Shown here: positions 1-11,974 of the stretch, one piece after another
Numbering within the stretch: position 1 is the first letter of the stretch
Layout: each line of letters begins with the position of its first letter
Origin: Opisthorchis felineus
Taxonomy: Eukaryota; Platyhelminthes; Trematoda; Opisthorchiida; Opisthorchiidae
Length of the DNA stretch: 64,000 nt
Assembly: GCA_004794785.1 (NCBI GenBank)
Contig: SJOL01008964.1
Location: forward strand, 486,446 to 550,445
Direction of reading: 5' to 3'
The notes under the pieces: generated by a model
Seen by the model: only the letters and a program-made list of their open reading frames with translations
What the model was told of the DNA's origin: nothing
Database searches by the model: none
Made by a program: the position numbers and the translations under genes

Positions 1-292
1 GAATTAAAGGAAAGCTTACGCCTAGATTGAACCTTGGGCAGTGCGCTATCGGACAAATTAAACGGGAAAATGTTGTGCAGTTCAAAGTGGGACAAAATGT
101 TCAACAACAAACCCAGAAATGAATGTGAATAAATCGAGTCATGAAAACAGTTAATATAGAAAAACAGTTAATATAGAATCGACTTTGTATGAACCAGAAT
201 AGTTCAGTATTGAAATTTGAGCAGTCACCGGAAGGGTAATGAATTAGTCTGAGGAATAGAGAAACATAAATAATTACGTCACGTAATTAACA
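1..292 (+). repeat. Left arm of an 11.6-kb-spaced inverted repeat
   Basis: Positions 1-292 are the reverse complement of 11349-11642, with only scattered mismatches by eye (roughly 95% identity, not computed). The match begins at base 1, so the arm may continue outside the window. Inside the arm is a short tandem duplication of AACAGTTAATATAGAA around 148-178, also present in the right arm. No ORF or RNA gene is seen in it. It may be the terminal inverted repeat of a large DNA transposon or one of two oppositely oriented copies of an unclassified repeat. Confidence 0.8.
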
Positions 293-300
293 AGAATGTA

Positions 301-342
301 TAGACGTAATGCACTACTCGTGAGGTTACTGAAAAGTCTTTG
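301..342 (-). mobile_element. Family A hammerhead element, 3'-end fragment
   Basis: TAGACGTAATGCACTACTC followed by a variant of the AAGGTTGCTGAAAACTCTT arm matches the 3' end of family A in antisense. The match is lost before the ribozyme core. It lies directly inside the left arm of the large inverted repeat. Confidence 0.7.
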
Positions 343-2227
343 AAACTCTGGAGATAGAATTGTTTCCGTGTCTGACGTCATCTCCCGTACAGCTGATGGA
401 CTGCGTTGTGACTGTTAGACGTCGAGTAGGTCCAGACCTCTCATAACCTGATGCCTTCAAGAAGAAGGGGATAGCCCTCGTCAGAGGAACTCTGACATAT
501 CTTGGATGCAGCGCAAGGCGGTGGCAAGAAACGAGGACTACAACAGGTCACTCAAACCTAGATGAGCACAAAAGAAAATTGGAGGTATTATCTAACAGCT
601 GGGCTATTCTAAGGGCTTTATTAACACTGTACCCTCACCTCTCATGTACTTGTCACCTCATACGTTGGAGCGTTCTCATTTCCAGCCTGTTGGTCAGCAT
701 TCATACGGCATCTTTTGGGGATGCTCCGCGCGCTTTGTCCATCTCAAAACAAACACTTCAGGTCGTGACACTGTATTACTTGAAGTGGGGGCCAGGAAAA
801 CCCTTATTCCCACTTGAACTCTACTCACGATTTTTCTCCATCGTTAGTTAGCTTTGAGGTTTTCAAAAAGAAGTGAATTCGAACAGTGTTGGGTTTGAAT
901 GTTACACCCTTGTCAGCCTTCGGGTGCCACAGTTGAACAACTGTAGTGCGTGTATGTCATGTGACTTCCAGACATCCAATTAACACATTGATTTTCGCCA
1001 GTTCAGGCATCTGGTTAAAATTCAAGAACTCACACTCAACAGTCTGTACATCAGTTATTTACCACAGTTTATCCACATTTTTCACATCAATTTACCTCTC
1101 CTCTGTCACACCTGGAGAGCCTCATTCGTCATGCTGATTGTCAACCTACCCACTTTCAGCCCTCACAAGCACGGTACTTGAAGTATCTCGCAATTTGCCG
1201 ACCATCCCCCACGTGCTTCACACGTGTTTGGTGAGTCACTTCAGCCTTGACCTGAATAAGCCGTTTCCTGAGCCGGTCGAGTGGTGGTAGTCCTGATCAG
1301 GACAACAGACTGAAAGTAAGCGGTGTCCGGTGGACACCTACGCACACACACACGATCGCCAATCGAGATGTAGGATGTCAACAGAATTTTTCCTGCATTC
1401 GAGTAACCAACAGCAAAACACCTTGAGCGTTGACAAGATAAACCGATAAGCAAAGGTTATGCCGCGATGACGATGAATCTGGTGATCATCGATCAGCCAA
1501 CACTGGTTTGGATGAGTCATAAATCCACAAACGACCAGCAACGGTCCACGACGTGCAAGTCACACTATCAGTTGCTCAGGTAGCTTCTGACGTCAAGGTA
1601 GACTGAGTGAAACCACTACCATAGCAAAATACTCACCAGTCTAATACACTTATCTAAATAGGGTTTGGGGCCCCGGAGTACCTGTCATAGACAAGACAGA
1701 AACGCTTACGTCGGAATACTGAGAGACAAAAAGCGTTCCAAAATGAACTGACATCATAGCACCGCTCACTAGTTGATTTTTTTTCGCTTTATCGACCCTG
1801 GTCAATTGTGTTCGACATGCAGAGCCCTCGTAATTCACCTGTAAGTTGACATTGTGTCGAAATGTTGGTAGTTCGGTTGTGCTTGTTCATCTATTCGCCA
1901 TGCTTGGTCATTAGCTCGTAAACTTTTCGTTCCCAATCGAGGAGACGTGATCAGTGCGCAGTTGAGTACTCACTGGAACATTTTCATCATTTTGAAGGTG
2001 ATGATGTCATCAATGAAGCTGTGAACTGAAAGCCTCACACATATTTTTAAATACTTCACCATTTGTGGGACATTCACCGAAATAGTGTAACGCCTTTTCA
2101 GGTGGTAGGCCGCGCAACCTACCTAGGTTACTGAAAGAGATATGAGTAGCGGCTGATACTTTTCGTGAGATATGTTTTCCAACCGGATAAGAAAACCCCA
2201 TAGGTCAACAAAGAAGAGTCACATTTT
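343..2227. other. No gene recognised
   Basis: Contains a short (CA)n run at 1342-1353 and small ORFs up to 90 aa (579-851, plus) without a recognisable domain. Confidence 0.5.
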
Positions 2228-2508
2228 TAGACGTAATGCACTACTCATAAGATCACTGACAACTCTTCGACAGCCCACGACCGGTTTCACCCTTTGTGGG
2301 CTATCGAAGAGTTTTCAGTAACCTTATGAGTAATGTATCACGTCTATACAATGCATCGGGATATCTCGAATATCGTGTCAACTGGGACATGAGGCGGCCT
2401 GCTGCAGCACATTCAGTTGCTTAAAAACACCATAAACGAGAGATTCAGCTGGGTTCCAGGTGAGTCTCCCGTCAAAACCAAATCGGTAAGCAAATCAGTG
2501 TACTTCGC
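2228..2508 (+). mobile_element. Family A hammerhead element with fold-back 5' part
   Basis: Arm 2228-2278 is the inverted copy of arm 2296-2346 (51 nt, about 44 matches). They enclose a 17-nt loop that keeps GAAACCGGTC on the minus strand, the 3' half of the family A ribozyme, while the CTGATGA half is deleted. The sense body (2347-2508) follows, with the family landmarks ATATCTCGAATATCG, CATGAGGCGGCC, GAGAGATTCAGCTGG and GTGTACTTCGC. The locus cannot form a complete hammerhead. Confidence 0.8.
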
Positions 2509-4613
2509 CAATTTTTTCTCTTTCTCCCCGACTGCAGTCAGATCGCCAGGTCCAGAAGCCCGTGTTATAGTTTTATTCGCCCCCTCCCCCACTCTCAAAC
2601 CCGTCCGGGTGAAATCTAGTTTAACCACAACCTACCTACCACTATTTATCATCAACTTAGGTTCCACAAACTAGTGCCAAAGTCAACTGGTGTACGTACA
2701 CAACACTCCCGTTTGCACGTTAACCAAAGCTCGTTGTGTCTGCGTGGCTTAGTTATCAGAAATTAAACACTATAGAAGGGTCATGAGGTCAAAAATCTCG
2801 GTCAACAAAGCCCCCCTCCACTTCAGTTCACACACACACCCAAACGCACATATAAATTGATTCCATCTTTCGAACTGCCATAACACAACAAAACCGTTTT
2901 ATGGGCACTGTCAGGAGGATCTCATGGCAGAAGGGGTATAATGTTGTTCATTGTGATGCCAAATGTGCATTAATCTTGGTTGATATTGTGAGCCCCCGTC
3001 GCCGTCAAGTGATCGTCATGGTTCTTCGTGTATGATCGGTCCTCTATCTGGAGTGGCCAGAAACCAATTGCGACGTACCTTGTTTTAGGTGCAATGACAC
3101 TACATGTGGCAATTTGTTCAGTTCTTCGAAACCGTTCTGTTAGCTTGCTTGACCTAGGTATGAGACACATACACACAAAGTGTCGATTTACCTCCAGAGG
3201 TACACGCCCAGAAGTTTCCGTTGTCGGTTGGTTACAACCAGTGGTTCAGCTATCAATGTGTGATCTAAATTGTCTTGAGACAAATGACTTCGTTTTTTTA
3301 TTTAGCATGGGTGAAAACGTGACCATCTCGTTTATGAAAACCTGGCATAGTTATGATTATCATCATTCACCCATCCAATAAAAGCATCATCGTCATCATC
3401 ATCGTCACCATAACTTCGTTGTTCGCTTCTGAGGGATAGAACGAGCTTCCCAGTCCTTTTCGACCTTGAGCATACTTGTGTGGACAGGAATATTTTGGAA
3501 AGCCAATAGAGTGGCGTCAACTCATTTAACACGCAAGAGTAGGCTGCTCAACTTACTTCCGTAGCAGCGAGTAACAAAAAGGATAATAATTGCACAAAGG
3601 CTACACGTTTTCAACATTCTCTTGGCCTGGTCACATTTCTGACCCTTACATATAACAGTAAAGTTATCGGCGCAGAGCTGAAAAGTTGATTCCTGACATG
3701 AAAGCCAGTAGAATAATTATGCCAAAAATGTTGCAGGTCGTATAGACCTTTTTTCTTCCAATGGCGATATCGCTCTTAGCTCGACCCATGTAACTGCCAA
3801 CTTACGTAATTTTGTCCACCAATCCAAATGAACCTGTTGCTAGCGTGAGACTCAGGCTCTGTCTTACCTAGTGGTGCGTTAGTAATGTACATTTTGAACG
3901 TGAGAGACCCATGTCAAAACACAGTAGAATTATTTTGGTTATTCGCTGTTATTCACAGTTCGATCGGATCAGACCGTCTTCATAATGACTACCTTTAGGC
4001 AGTGTGCTGCGATCTTTTCCACTTCGCATTGACCTTCCCTGAAAGTACATGTCAAAAAGTTTCAGAGGAATGGGAAGAGAAGAGAGCACTGCTTCTCGTC
4101 ACTAGGTATGGTTTACTCAAGCGAAAGTTTATCTTGTCTGCAGGAGTAAGCGTAAAGTATCTTTAGGAGGTCCATGAGTCAGTGCTGGACACCGTTTGAC
4201 AAGCACTGCCGTTACGGCGAGAGACCAGCCCAGTCAAATGCAGCTTCCGAACCAACAGAGAAGGCGACCGTTTGTTGTTGGAAGTAAATCATTATTTGGG
4301 AGTCTACCTTGATGAATCACAACTTTATCTTCAGGGACCCCTTTTTCTTGGTGTTTTCCCAGCCCATGTGCGTCTTAGATGCGTTAGGTACCATCTTCCT
4401 TATAGGTTGGGACAATTTTATAGATGGAATTATGAAGCCATTTAGTCTTCACCACATGCAGCATGAAGACTTTCTTCCATCTCATGAATATCTGTGGGTA
4501 TTCGAACCCATGATATTTAGTCAGTGGCTTAACACCACCATTTGGCTGTAAGTATCTAATCGACAGTGCGATTAATACCAGAATGGAAAATCGTTTTGAT
4601 GGCCATACTTTGA
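2509..4613. other. No gene recognised; simple repeats
   Basis: (CA)n at 2828-2840 and a CAT/ATC-rich stretch at 3350-3412. The longest ORF is 117 aa (3028-3381, plus) and matches no family I know. Confidence 0.5.
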
Positions 4614-4875
4614 GCGATGAAATACACTCAATTGAAAACTAAGTTGGTGTTAATGGGGGACTCAATCGAATCACATGAATCTCTCGTTCGTGATATTCTC
4701 CAACCGAAATTGCTGCATAAAGACCGCCCCGTATTTCAGTTGGTATTCGAAATATTGCAGTATATTTTCTTGGCAGAACACTACACTACTCACAAGGTCA
4801 CTGAAATTCATTGGCAGCTCATGAACGAGAGACTCAGTTGGGATTCAGCTGAGCCTGATGTTAACAACAAATTAA
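4614..4875. mobile_element. Family A element, palindromic, without ribozyme
   Basis: An antisense-oriented body (4614-4770, from a variant of GCGAAATACACTC through AATCTCTCGTTCGTGATATT to ATATTGCAGTATATTTTC) runs into a tail fragment (CACTACTCACAAGGTCACTG) and then a sense body fragment (4815-4875, GAACGAGAGACTCAGTTGG). No CTGATGA/GAAA core remains. Confidence 0.75.
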
Positions 4876-6777
4876 CTTAGAAATGCTCGTATCTCGCTGG
4901 TCGACTGAAATAGGCAGGCATTCCGTCAACATCCTATTGAGTAAACAGCTTGGAATTAGGACACTCAAAGACGGCGACGTGCACTCAAAGAACAACTCTG
5001 TTTTGATTCAACCATGGCATGACAAAACTGTCGGAAACATGGATGTTCCAATCGACCCGGTGTTGCCAAGATTCTGCGACTCACTTTTCTTGCAATGAAC
5101 GGAGGATTGCCATATCACCCATAAAATAAGTAAGCTGGAACTGCATTGTCAACAAAAAAACTCTTCGTGTAGTTTTCGAAATGCGAAGTCCAGATGCACA
5201 GGAAGTATGAACGAAACGACGGCTGAGTGAGGACACGAACCGCCGACTTATCTTCCACTATACAGGTGCTCCAAGTTTTTTGAAACCGAACCAAAAGCTT
5301 CTAGCCTCTCACCACAATGTATGTACTAACTTTCGAGGCATTCTGTTCATATTTCTGTAAACACATTATGTTCTGCTCATCATCCTGTGAAGTGCCCACA
5401 AAGTAATTTGTTTTCATATTTTTATAAATTTTTCCATGGCGTGCAAAATAACCCTGTGCTGCGAACACTAGATGCTATATATGGGATTTTTCAAATGGAC
5501 ATTTTCATCTTAAAACTAGATTTTAAGGCATATCGGTCAAATTTTCGTGAACAGCCACCATCATGCAAAAAAGTGTCAAGGTGATTGCATGGCCATCCAA
5601 ATCTGGTTCACACTGCGGACAGTCTACAAAGCCTCAAGCCACGATCGGGTCAGTGGACTTCGGCCAATAGAGACTACTCCTCGGAAAGGGATCAACTGAT
5701 CAGCGCGTCATCACGATGATCCAGAATCAGGACATCGACTGGTCGCCATTTTCTAGGCTTTTCAGCTCAGGGTCACACCGGCGTCACTTTTGGTTTGCGG
5801 CTGGGCCCCTTTACACTTGACGTAGCACTGAAGACAGGTGGGCACAACGATGCCATGACTCACCCTTACAGCCCATGCTGAAAAAGTCAGACTGGTTAGT
5901 AAAATGATGGCGGTGCCGAGCCATCAGGATGGCCCGAGACTAGCTGTGCTCTGGGAACAGCTAGCAATGGCAAGACAGGGTGCTTTATTCATTTCCATTC
6001 AAGGTTCCCGTGTCGAGTGAGCCAAAACATGACAAACACAACTTCCGTCAAGTTGGGTGCTTTCGTATCCATGTTCCTATCAGACAAACCGATGTACAAA
6101 CCCGAAAGGAAGAACTCAAACCAGTTGCTTGCGGCACAAACGCCGCCATTAAGCAATGTTCGGCTGAAATACAGCGACTGGTTTGTCAGGCGTTTTTAAA
6201 GATGAGAAAGAGTGGGAGAACCCTGTGGTATTATATGGCAAGAAACAACAGAGAGCCTACTGCTTGGTAAGAGTTTTGGAAACCTGGAATGGGCTTACAG
6301 GGAGGTACAAGGTTGGAAATCATGCGAGAGACGATGCATGAGGGGAAGTGGTTGACTGAGCTGAAAAGGATTCAACACCTGCGATCAATTGAGACATGAG
6401 TTTGATAACACTGATCAGGCACTTTGAGGGATGCTTGGACTGAAGAAATTAGCCCCACTGTGTGAGACGATGGGCCTAGTGGATAACAAACGACTGAGAA
6501 AGAACTGTGTTTTGACAGTTATGCAGTTAGTGGCCCTTTAAGTCGACGAAAGAGACTTTAACCGGTTTTGCTGAAAAACCAGGGGTCGGCTACTGCTGTT
6601 ATGCTCAGTAATAAAGAAAAGAACTTTCACATTCTTGGTGCAGTATCCGATACTGGTTTCAACGGCTTTACTGCCAAAATTGGATCAGTATCAATGCTCC
6701 TGCTGTTATCTCACGTCACAACTATCCTTCATTAAACTGGTAACAAAAACAACGCTCTGGATGTTTACTTTACTGGA
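4876..6777. other. No gene recognised
   Basis: A 7-bp inverted repeat (TAGCTGT 5941-5947 with ACAGCTA 5957-5963) is the only structure noted. The 96-aa ORF at 5980-6270 (plus) has no recognisable motif. Confidence 0.5.
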
Positions 6778-7054
6778 GAAAACTACTCACAAGGTTGCTG
6801 AAAAAAACTCTTTGACAGCCTATCTGATGAGCCCGAAGAAGGGTGAAACGGATCTTGAGTTGTCGAAGAGTTTTCACTAAATTTATTAGTAGTTTGCTCC
6901 ACCAAAACCTACTGCAATATCTCGAATATCGTACCTACTGAAGCATGAGGCGGTCTGTGTGCAGCATGTTCAGCTGAAGAATATCATAAATGAGATATCA
7001 GCTGGGATTTGTAGTTTTCCTTAAAAAATTGATGGGCAAATGAGTGTATTTCAC
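6778..7054 (+). mobile_element. Family A hammerhead element, decayed ribozyme
   Basis: An inverted tail arm (6781-6820) leads straight into a ribozyme with an intact CTGATGA (6824-6830), a GCCC/GGGT stem II and GAAA (6845-6848). Stem III reads ACGGAT instead of the palindrome, and stem I no longer pairs well. A tail in sense and a sense body (about 6915-7054) follow. The ribozyme is probably inactive. Confidence 0.8.
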
Positions 7055-8574
7055 GAACATCATCAGACAACCCCACCATCACAGTAGTTGTGAAAGTAAC
7101 CAAGCGCCATCATGGCAAATTTCGAAAGTACAGCTTTCCATACTGTGGTCCCTTTTGTCCCCAGTAAAGACGTATTCAATAATGTCTCACATCCTGATAA
7201 CTTAAAAGTGACATGCAATGTGATGCGTGTTCAAGTAGGCAGTAAAGTAGGTAGGTTTGGACTGAGAAGTGAGCAGAAAGTTAAGTAGGACTTTTACAAG
7301 AGACAGGCTTCTTCTTGGCAGCCAATCAGATCTGCAGATTACCGGTCAAACAAGGAAAGTCAGCAAGACGCACAAATCTTTGTTAAATACAACTTAGAAG
7401 TGGGTTGTACAGAAGTTATGCAGAACGTGACAGCATTATTCCATGATGGGATGTAACCGGGAGGGGATATTTAACAAAAGAAATAAGCTTGTGTTGTTTT
7501 TTACATGTGGAGACCGACTAAGACGGTTCGGAAGACAGACAGAGGGATAAGCAGTCGGATGATAAAGGATGGAATCAAAGGAATCAATAGAGTGGGAAGT
7601 TTCTGAAGGGACACCGAGAGAAGATAAAAACGTGCATGAATGTGGAGCTGGTGCTTGAGTGTAGCTGCGCCCAAAAAGCCAAGACATGGGTGTTTGTGAG
7701 ATCGGTGGTCGACAAGCACGCGGTCACCATTAACTGGAGAACAGAGTGAGAGTTAAAAATGAAAAGTGTTACATTCTCTGTAAAAGTGAGGGTGCAAACG
7801 GAACCAGAAGAGGGGGAATCGTTGCTAAACGGGTGGAAAGATGAGGGAGAACAGAACCCTGCGCATATCCTACGGATCCGAGAGAGGGAGTACCTTTAGG
7901 GCTTCCCTGATGCGACGACTTGTCGAACAGCCTCCAGTCCAGCTCACCAAGTCAGGATGCAGTCCTTACACTGGTAGGTTGTCTTGTCATACTCGATCGG
8001 AAGCTTTCGAAACATCAAGGTATAGCAATCCGGTTTCATCAAACCGATTTAGGACAAATGACCTTGCGTGTGGTACGCACAAAGCACCAGTGGAACAGTC
8101 GATTGCGCTTGTACTCATACTCACGAGTGTTCAGGAGAATTTTTTCATCCAGATAACCCAGGAGCTGGTTGGGTTAGATTGACTCCATAGCTCAGGAAAT
8201 ATAAAGAGTGACAGAGCTAAGAGCGGCACTTCTTCGGACCGGATAAAGAGTCAAGACTGGTAATTGGGAACCTGAACGAGGTTGAGAGGAATACATCTGA
8301 AATGAGGAAAAGACCAAGAGGACTAGACAAATTAGGCGAGAGGTACAGAGCACAGGAACGGGACAAAAGAAGGTGAGTGCCAGCCAGATCAGGTTTGGCA
8401 ACAGATGTTGACTAACAGCCCATAGTGAGGTGGCGAGTAGTGGAAAATAGGTTAGGGACTAAGATGGGGGTTGGAGGAGTGGTACAAATTGACATAAAAT
8501 TTGGACAGGCATTTCGGTCTTCTGGTTTTTTGGGAACGAGTCCAGGACTAAATCAGCGTTTAATAATAAATTAC
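7055..8574. other. No gene recognised
   Basis: Purine-rich in the second half. The longest ORF is 113 aa (7841-8182, plus), rich in R and S, with no domain I can name. Confidence 0.5.
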
Positions 8575-8589
8575 TAATCGTTCAACTGT

Positions 8590-8775
8590 AACCATCTTCC
8601 GGTGCTTAGCTGCCATGCCTTCTCCCCCCCCCCCGAAGGTAGTACGAGGGCTAAGATACCGCCAGGTTGTCCAAACCCAGACACGAGCAATCGAGATTCC
8701 TTGGTTGGGTTCGAACTACGGACCTTCCAGTTAGTAGATTCGCGCTTTAACCAATGAGCCTTCTTGGCCTCAAAA
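8590..8775 (-). mobile_element. tRNA-derived SINE (family T), copy 1
   Basis: On the minus strand an A-box-like TGGTTAAAGCG (8743-8753) is followed by a B-box-like AGTTCGAACCC (8707-8717), the internal RNA polymerase III promoter layout of tRNA-derived SINEs. The body continues TCTCGATTGCTC, then CCCTCGTACTACCTTCGG and a C-homopolymer (about 8624-8634). A second copy at 47545-47736 shares this order. Sequences like it are common in fluke genomes and generate spurious predicted proteins. Confidence 0.8.
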
Positions 8776-9922
8776 AAAGAAGATAACAAGTTCTGACTGA
8801 ATGTCTGTTCGCAATATCCCAGGAGTATCCAATTCAGGTAGATGTATGGACAGTTGTTTGGCCTTGTGCCTGACAAAATATCCTTGTTCATTGACAGTAG
8901 TAAAAAAACTCATGAGGAAAAAGCTAGTCAGAATAGAAGGGTGAGAACGTCAGTGTTCATGCATTGTTCATACAGCACAAAGGTACATTCGACTGAACCA
9001 TTCCACGGATAAATTTTTGTTGGATCTATAAAAACTGGACGCAAATTGGAGCAGTCCTCAATTAAGGACACCTTCGAAGTTCTCAGCGAAATTCATGGGA
9101 TCGCCAGTAAACTCATGGATAACAGACCAAGAATTATTGAACGCCCTCCCAGTAGACAGAGAAACAGAACTAAAAAACTGATGAGAGGGCGGTGTCTGAG
9201 GGACACGGGAAGTTAACTGGGACAGGTTAAAACGTAACTGTCAAATGAGCCAGTGGAGGCGAAATGGTTAAGTGAATACGATGAAGTGGTGAAGACGATG
9301 TCCAGGGCTTGTAGTGGGTCACTGGAATTCATGGATGCGTCCGTGTGCAACGAGAAAGCTAGTCTGAGAGAATGATGAGCCCTGAGGGGGCGGAGGATCC
9401 AAAGTTCAACAATAGGGCTGGATTGTGTGGGTCACAAGTGGAGGATCATACAACTCAGCAGCAGTTGTACGTGAGGTAAAGATATGGAGACTTGAATCAG
9501 TGGACAGAATCCCTGTGAGGCGAGTGATATCTCTCAGTCGCCCTGGCCGACATTCGAGGGATAGTTGAGGTGTTCATCGTCAGCCCTCGATTCCAAATTT
9601 TTGGCCCACAACATAGTGGATTTATGTGATTTCTTTGCCAGGACCTTGCCCCGGACTGTGACACAAAAAAAAACGGGATGAAGGGCAGTTTTCTTGGAAA
9701 CCCTTGCCCGGAGCCAATAACCCCGTTCATTTAGTTGTGGGTGGTTCCTGAATTAGACTGACAGGGGGACAAACGGCTGACTGCTAATGACGCGTGCGGC
9801 ATCGCATCGAGCTCCAGGTAAAAGTTACCGGTTCTTTAGTAGTATTGGATGATTTATCGGGGGACAAAGTTAACTGCTGCGAGGTTTTGAGCCAGCTTTT
9901 CCTACTTAGTATTCTTAGTATT
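8776..9922. other. No gene recognised
   Basis: Short ORFs only (up to 77 aa). No tandem or inverted repeat stands out before the Merlin target site. Confidence 0.45.
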
Positions 9923-9930
9923 CTTACATC

Positions 9931-9955
9931 GGATCTTTTCCAGATAAGCCCCGCC
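9931..9955 (+). repeat. Merlin left terminal inverted repeat
   Basis: Begins GGATCTTTTCCAGATAAGCC. It is inverted relative to 11065-11089 with two mismatches, and lies directly inside the duplicated octamer CTTACATC. Confidence 0.9.
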
Positions 9956-10023
9956 AAAAAATTAACCCCGCCACCCAAAAAAAGATTAGAAAAAAGAGGA
10001 TATGAAATTTGTACTTTCAGTTT

Positions 10024-10898
10024 TTATTGAAGAGGGTGAAATTGGGACATGTTATTATTAATTTTCATGAAAAGGTCCGTTTCTCGGTACCTTTGCCTCC
10101 AAACGAACTCACACAAGTAGCTGTCCACTAAAGATCGGTGTGTGCCGCATTGGCGTTTATTCTGCATCTTGTAGACGTGCCAGAGAAATTCGATGGTTTG
10201 TGTGTGAGCTCCAGTCGTTGGATCCACAAAGTTTTCGGTATGATTAACCGTTTCATGAGTATACTTCATGTCAATCATCGTTTCAATTCCTTGGTATGAT
10301 GCCCACATATCGGAGATGATGATTTAGCCGGGAGCGATGTAGGCCTGGATTGTGTCCTGCAAAGTGGCCGCAGTTCGATCTGGCCTGCATATATGAACAC
10401 CTGTTTAGTTTCCCGGCAGATCCCTCCGAAAATCCACTGCTGGGGAAGGACTCGCCCTGCGTGTTTTTTACGGCGAGATATTAGCGTTTCATCGATCTCG
10501 ATGTGTAGACCTGGGCCGCCGATAACTGTTGGAGTCTGCAAAAGCCGCCAGGCCCAATCTTCGCGAAGAAAGTTCTTCCAGTCAACAGCGGTCGTGTGGC
10601 TTATAGATAATTCCTCTGAGCAGAATTTGATTTTTGCCAAATTTTTGGACCAGCAATAAATGAATAGAATTACTGTCTTAAACTCCATCCTAGATCGCTC
10701 CAGCCAAGTTCCCTTTCGAAGACCGATTTCTTGCCGACACTGTCGGGCATTACACCTCCACCTGTTAGAAACAGTTGAAAGTGTCATTTGGTGACCATTG
10801 TTGCCTAAACGTTGCTGATGGATCACTCCGTGGCTTTGCAAAAAACGTATTGCCGTCTCCTTGTCATGAACGAGAGTTGACAGCGTCAAAAAGTTCAT
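10024..10898 (-). pseudogene. Merlin transposase (ISXO2-like DDE), broken
   Basis: The transposase would cut and paste the surrounding element. The N-terminal segment (10898 down to about 10390) has a W-x-C-(4)-C zinc-ribbon-like stretch (residues 47-54). It also has GGPGLHIEIDET (residues 127-138), whose D136 is the first catalytic acid, then the family-typical SRRKKHAGRVLPQQWIFGG. A frameshift at about 10383-10395 moves the reading to a second frame, and a TAA at 10324-10326 interrupts it just before SDMWASYQGI, which holds the second catalytic aspartate. The C-terminal part (to 10024) retains VNHTENFVDPTTGAHTQTIE and GTHRSLVDSYLCEF, typical of the family's end. The start at 10898 lies 166 bp inside the right end, a normal Merlin layout. 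With one frameshift and one stop it cannot make a full enzyme. Confidence 0.92.
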
Positions 10899-11064
10899 TT
10901 AAGGTTTTACGTCCGAAAGTAGAAAATTTTTGCACAAAATGAGCCTAGATGGGGATAAGGAATAGTTTTCATCAAAAATAGGTCAAGGTTGTGTGCGTAC
11001 TTTAAATTGGAGCTGGCAAAAAGTGGCGGGGCTTAATTTTTCGCGCATGCACTTTTGCATTCGT

Positions 11065-11089
11065 GGCGAGGCTTAGCTGGAAAAGATCC
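11065..11089 (-). repeat. Merlin right terminal inverted repeat
   Basis: On the minus strand begins GGATCTTTTCCAGCTAAGCC and is followed outside by the duplicated target octamer CTTATATC (11090-11097). Confidence 0.9.
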
Positions 11090-11348
11090 CTTATATCAAT
11101 GCACACAGAAATGTCGGTCGCATGGAAGGGACATCTAACTGTCTCCACACTCTTGTTGCAGAAAACATGGGGACCCTAGCCCCAGATCGTATTACGAGAG
11201 TAAGGGAGGCCGCCAGTCCATGTCTGACTGCTCAATTGTGCCCTTTCTAAAAATGCTGAATCTCCAGCCTAATAGTTCCAGTCACTTTAGTCCCGCAGAA
11301 TTACGGCAGTGTGTGGGCTTGAACATAAGGTCAGGAACTCCCCAAGTA

Positions 11349-11642
11349 CCTGTTAATTACGTGGTCTAAGTATTTATGTTTCCCTATTCCTCAGACTAAT
11401 TCATTACCCTTCCGGTGACTGCTCAAATTTCAAGACTGAGCTATTCTGTTTTATACAAAGTCGATTCTCTATTAACTGTTTTTCTATATTAACTGTTTTC
11501 ATGGCTCGATTTATTCACATTCATTTCTGGGTTTGTTGTTGAACATTTTGTCCCACTTTGAACTGCACAACATTTTCCCGTTTAATTTGTCCGATAGCGC
11601 ACTGCCCAAGGTTCAATCTAGGCGTAAGCTTTCCTTTAATTC
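11349..11642 (-). repeat. Right arm of the 11.6-kb-spaced inverted repeat
   Basis: Reverse complement of 1-292. The inner boundary is clear: similarity ends just inside CCTGTTAATTACGTGG. The outer boundary cannot be judged because the left copy is cut by the window edge at base 1. Confidence 0.8.
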
Positions 11643-11974
11643 TGCTCATTATTTACTGTTAATTTCTTTTTGAACCACGGCCTACCTATCTATACTATCT
11701 GCGCACGTCTAATTCAATATATTGTTTGCTGCCTAATTGCGACTACTGAACAAACGTAGGTGAAGTTCGTAGAATTCGCTTTCGCCATAATTATTACTGA
11801 CCGTCCGTTGTTGAATTGGACTACACGTTACCTGTCAGATAGGACACCTATATCGTGCGTTTAAGCTAATTAACTAATTCATTGCCTTGAGATCACGGCC
11901 TTAGCACAGGACGGTACAATTCTATTTCCGCTTCATCCAGAATGGGCTAAAAAATTTAGTGGAGATTTCTTCCT
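11643..11974. other. No feature recognised
   Basis: AT-rich sequence between the inverted-repeat arm and a SINE. If the left arm continues upstream of the window, the first part may belong to the same repeat. Confidence 0.4.

Larger units (their letters stand above)
9931..11089 (-). mobile_element. Merlin-superfamily DNA transposon, complete ends
   Basis: Terminal inverted repeats at 9931-9955 and 11065-11089 match at 23 of 25 positions and begin GGATCTTTTCCAG. They are flanked by an 8-bp target-site duplication with one mismatch: CTTACATC (9923-9930) and CTTATATC (11090-11097). An 8-9 bp duplication is typical of Merlin. Subterminal AATTAA(C/G)CCCCGCCAC motifs are also inverted between the ends. 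The 1159-bp element carries one transposase-derived reading region on the minus strand (10898 down to 10024). Merlin elements are known from schistosomes. Confidence 0.92.

Noticed and set aside
5941..5963. TAGCTGT/ACAGCTA hairpin as a terminator or structured RNA
   Set aside because: Seven base pairs in 64 kb is expected by chance and there is no associated gene.
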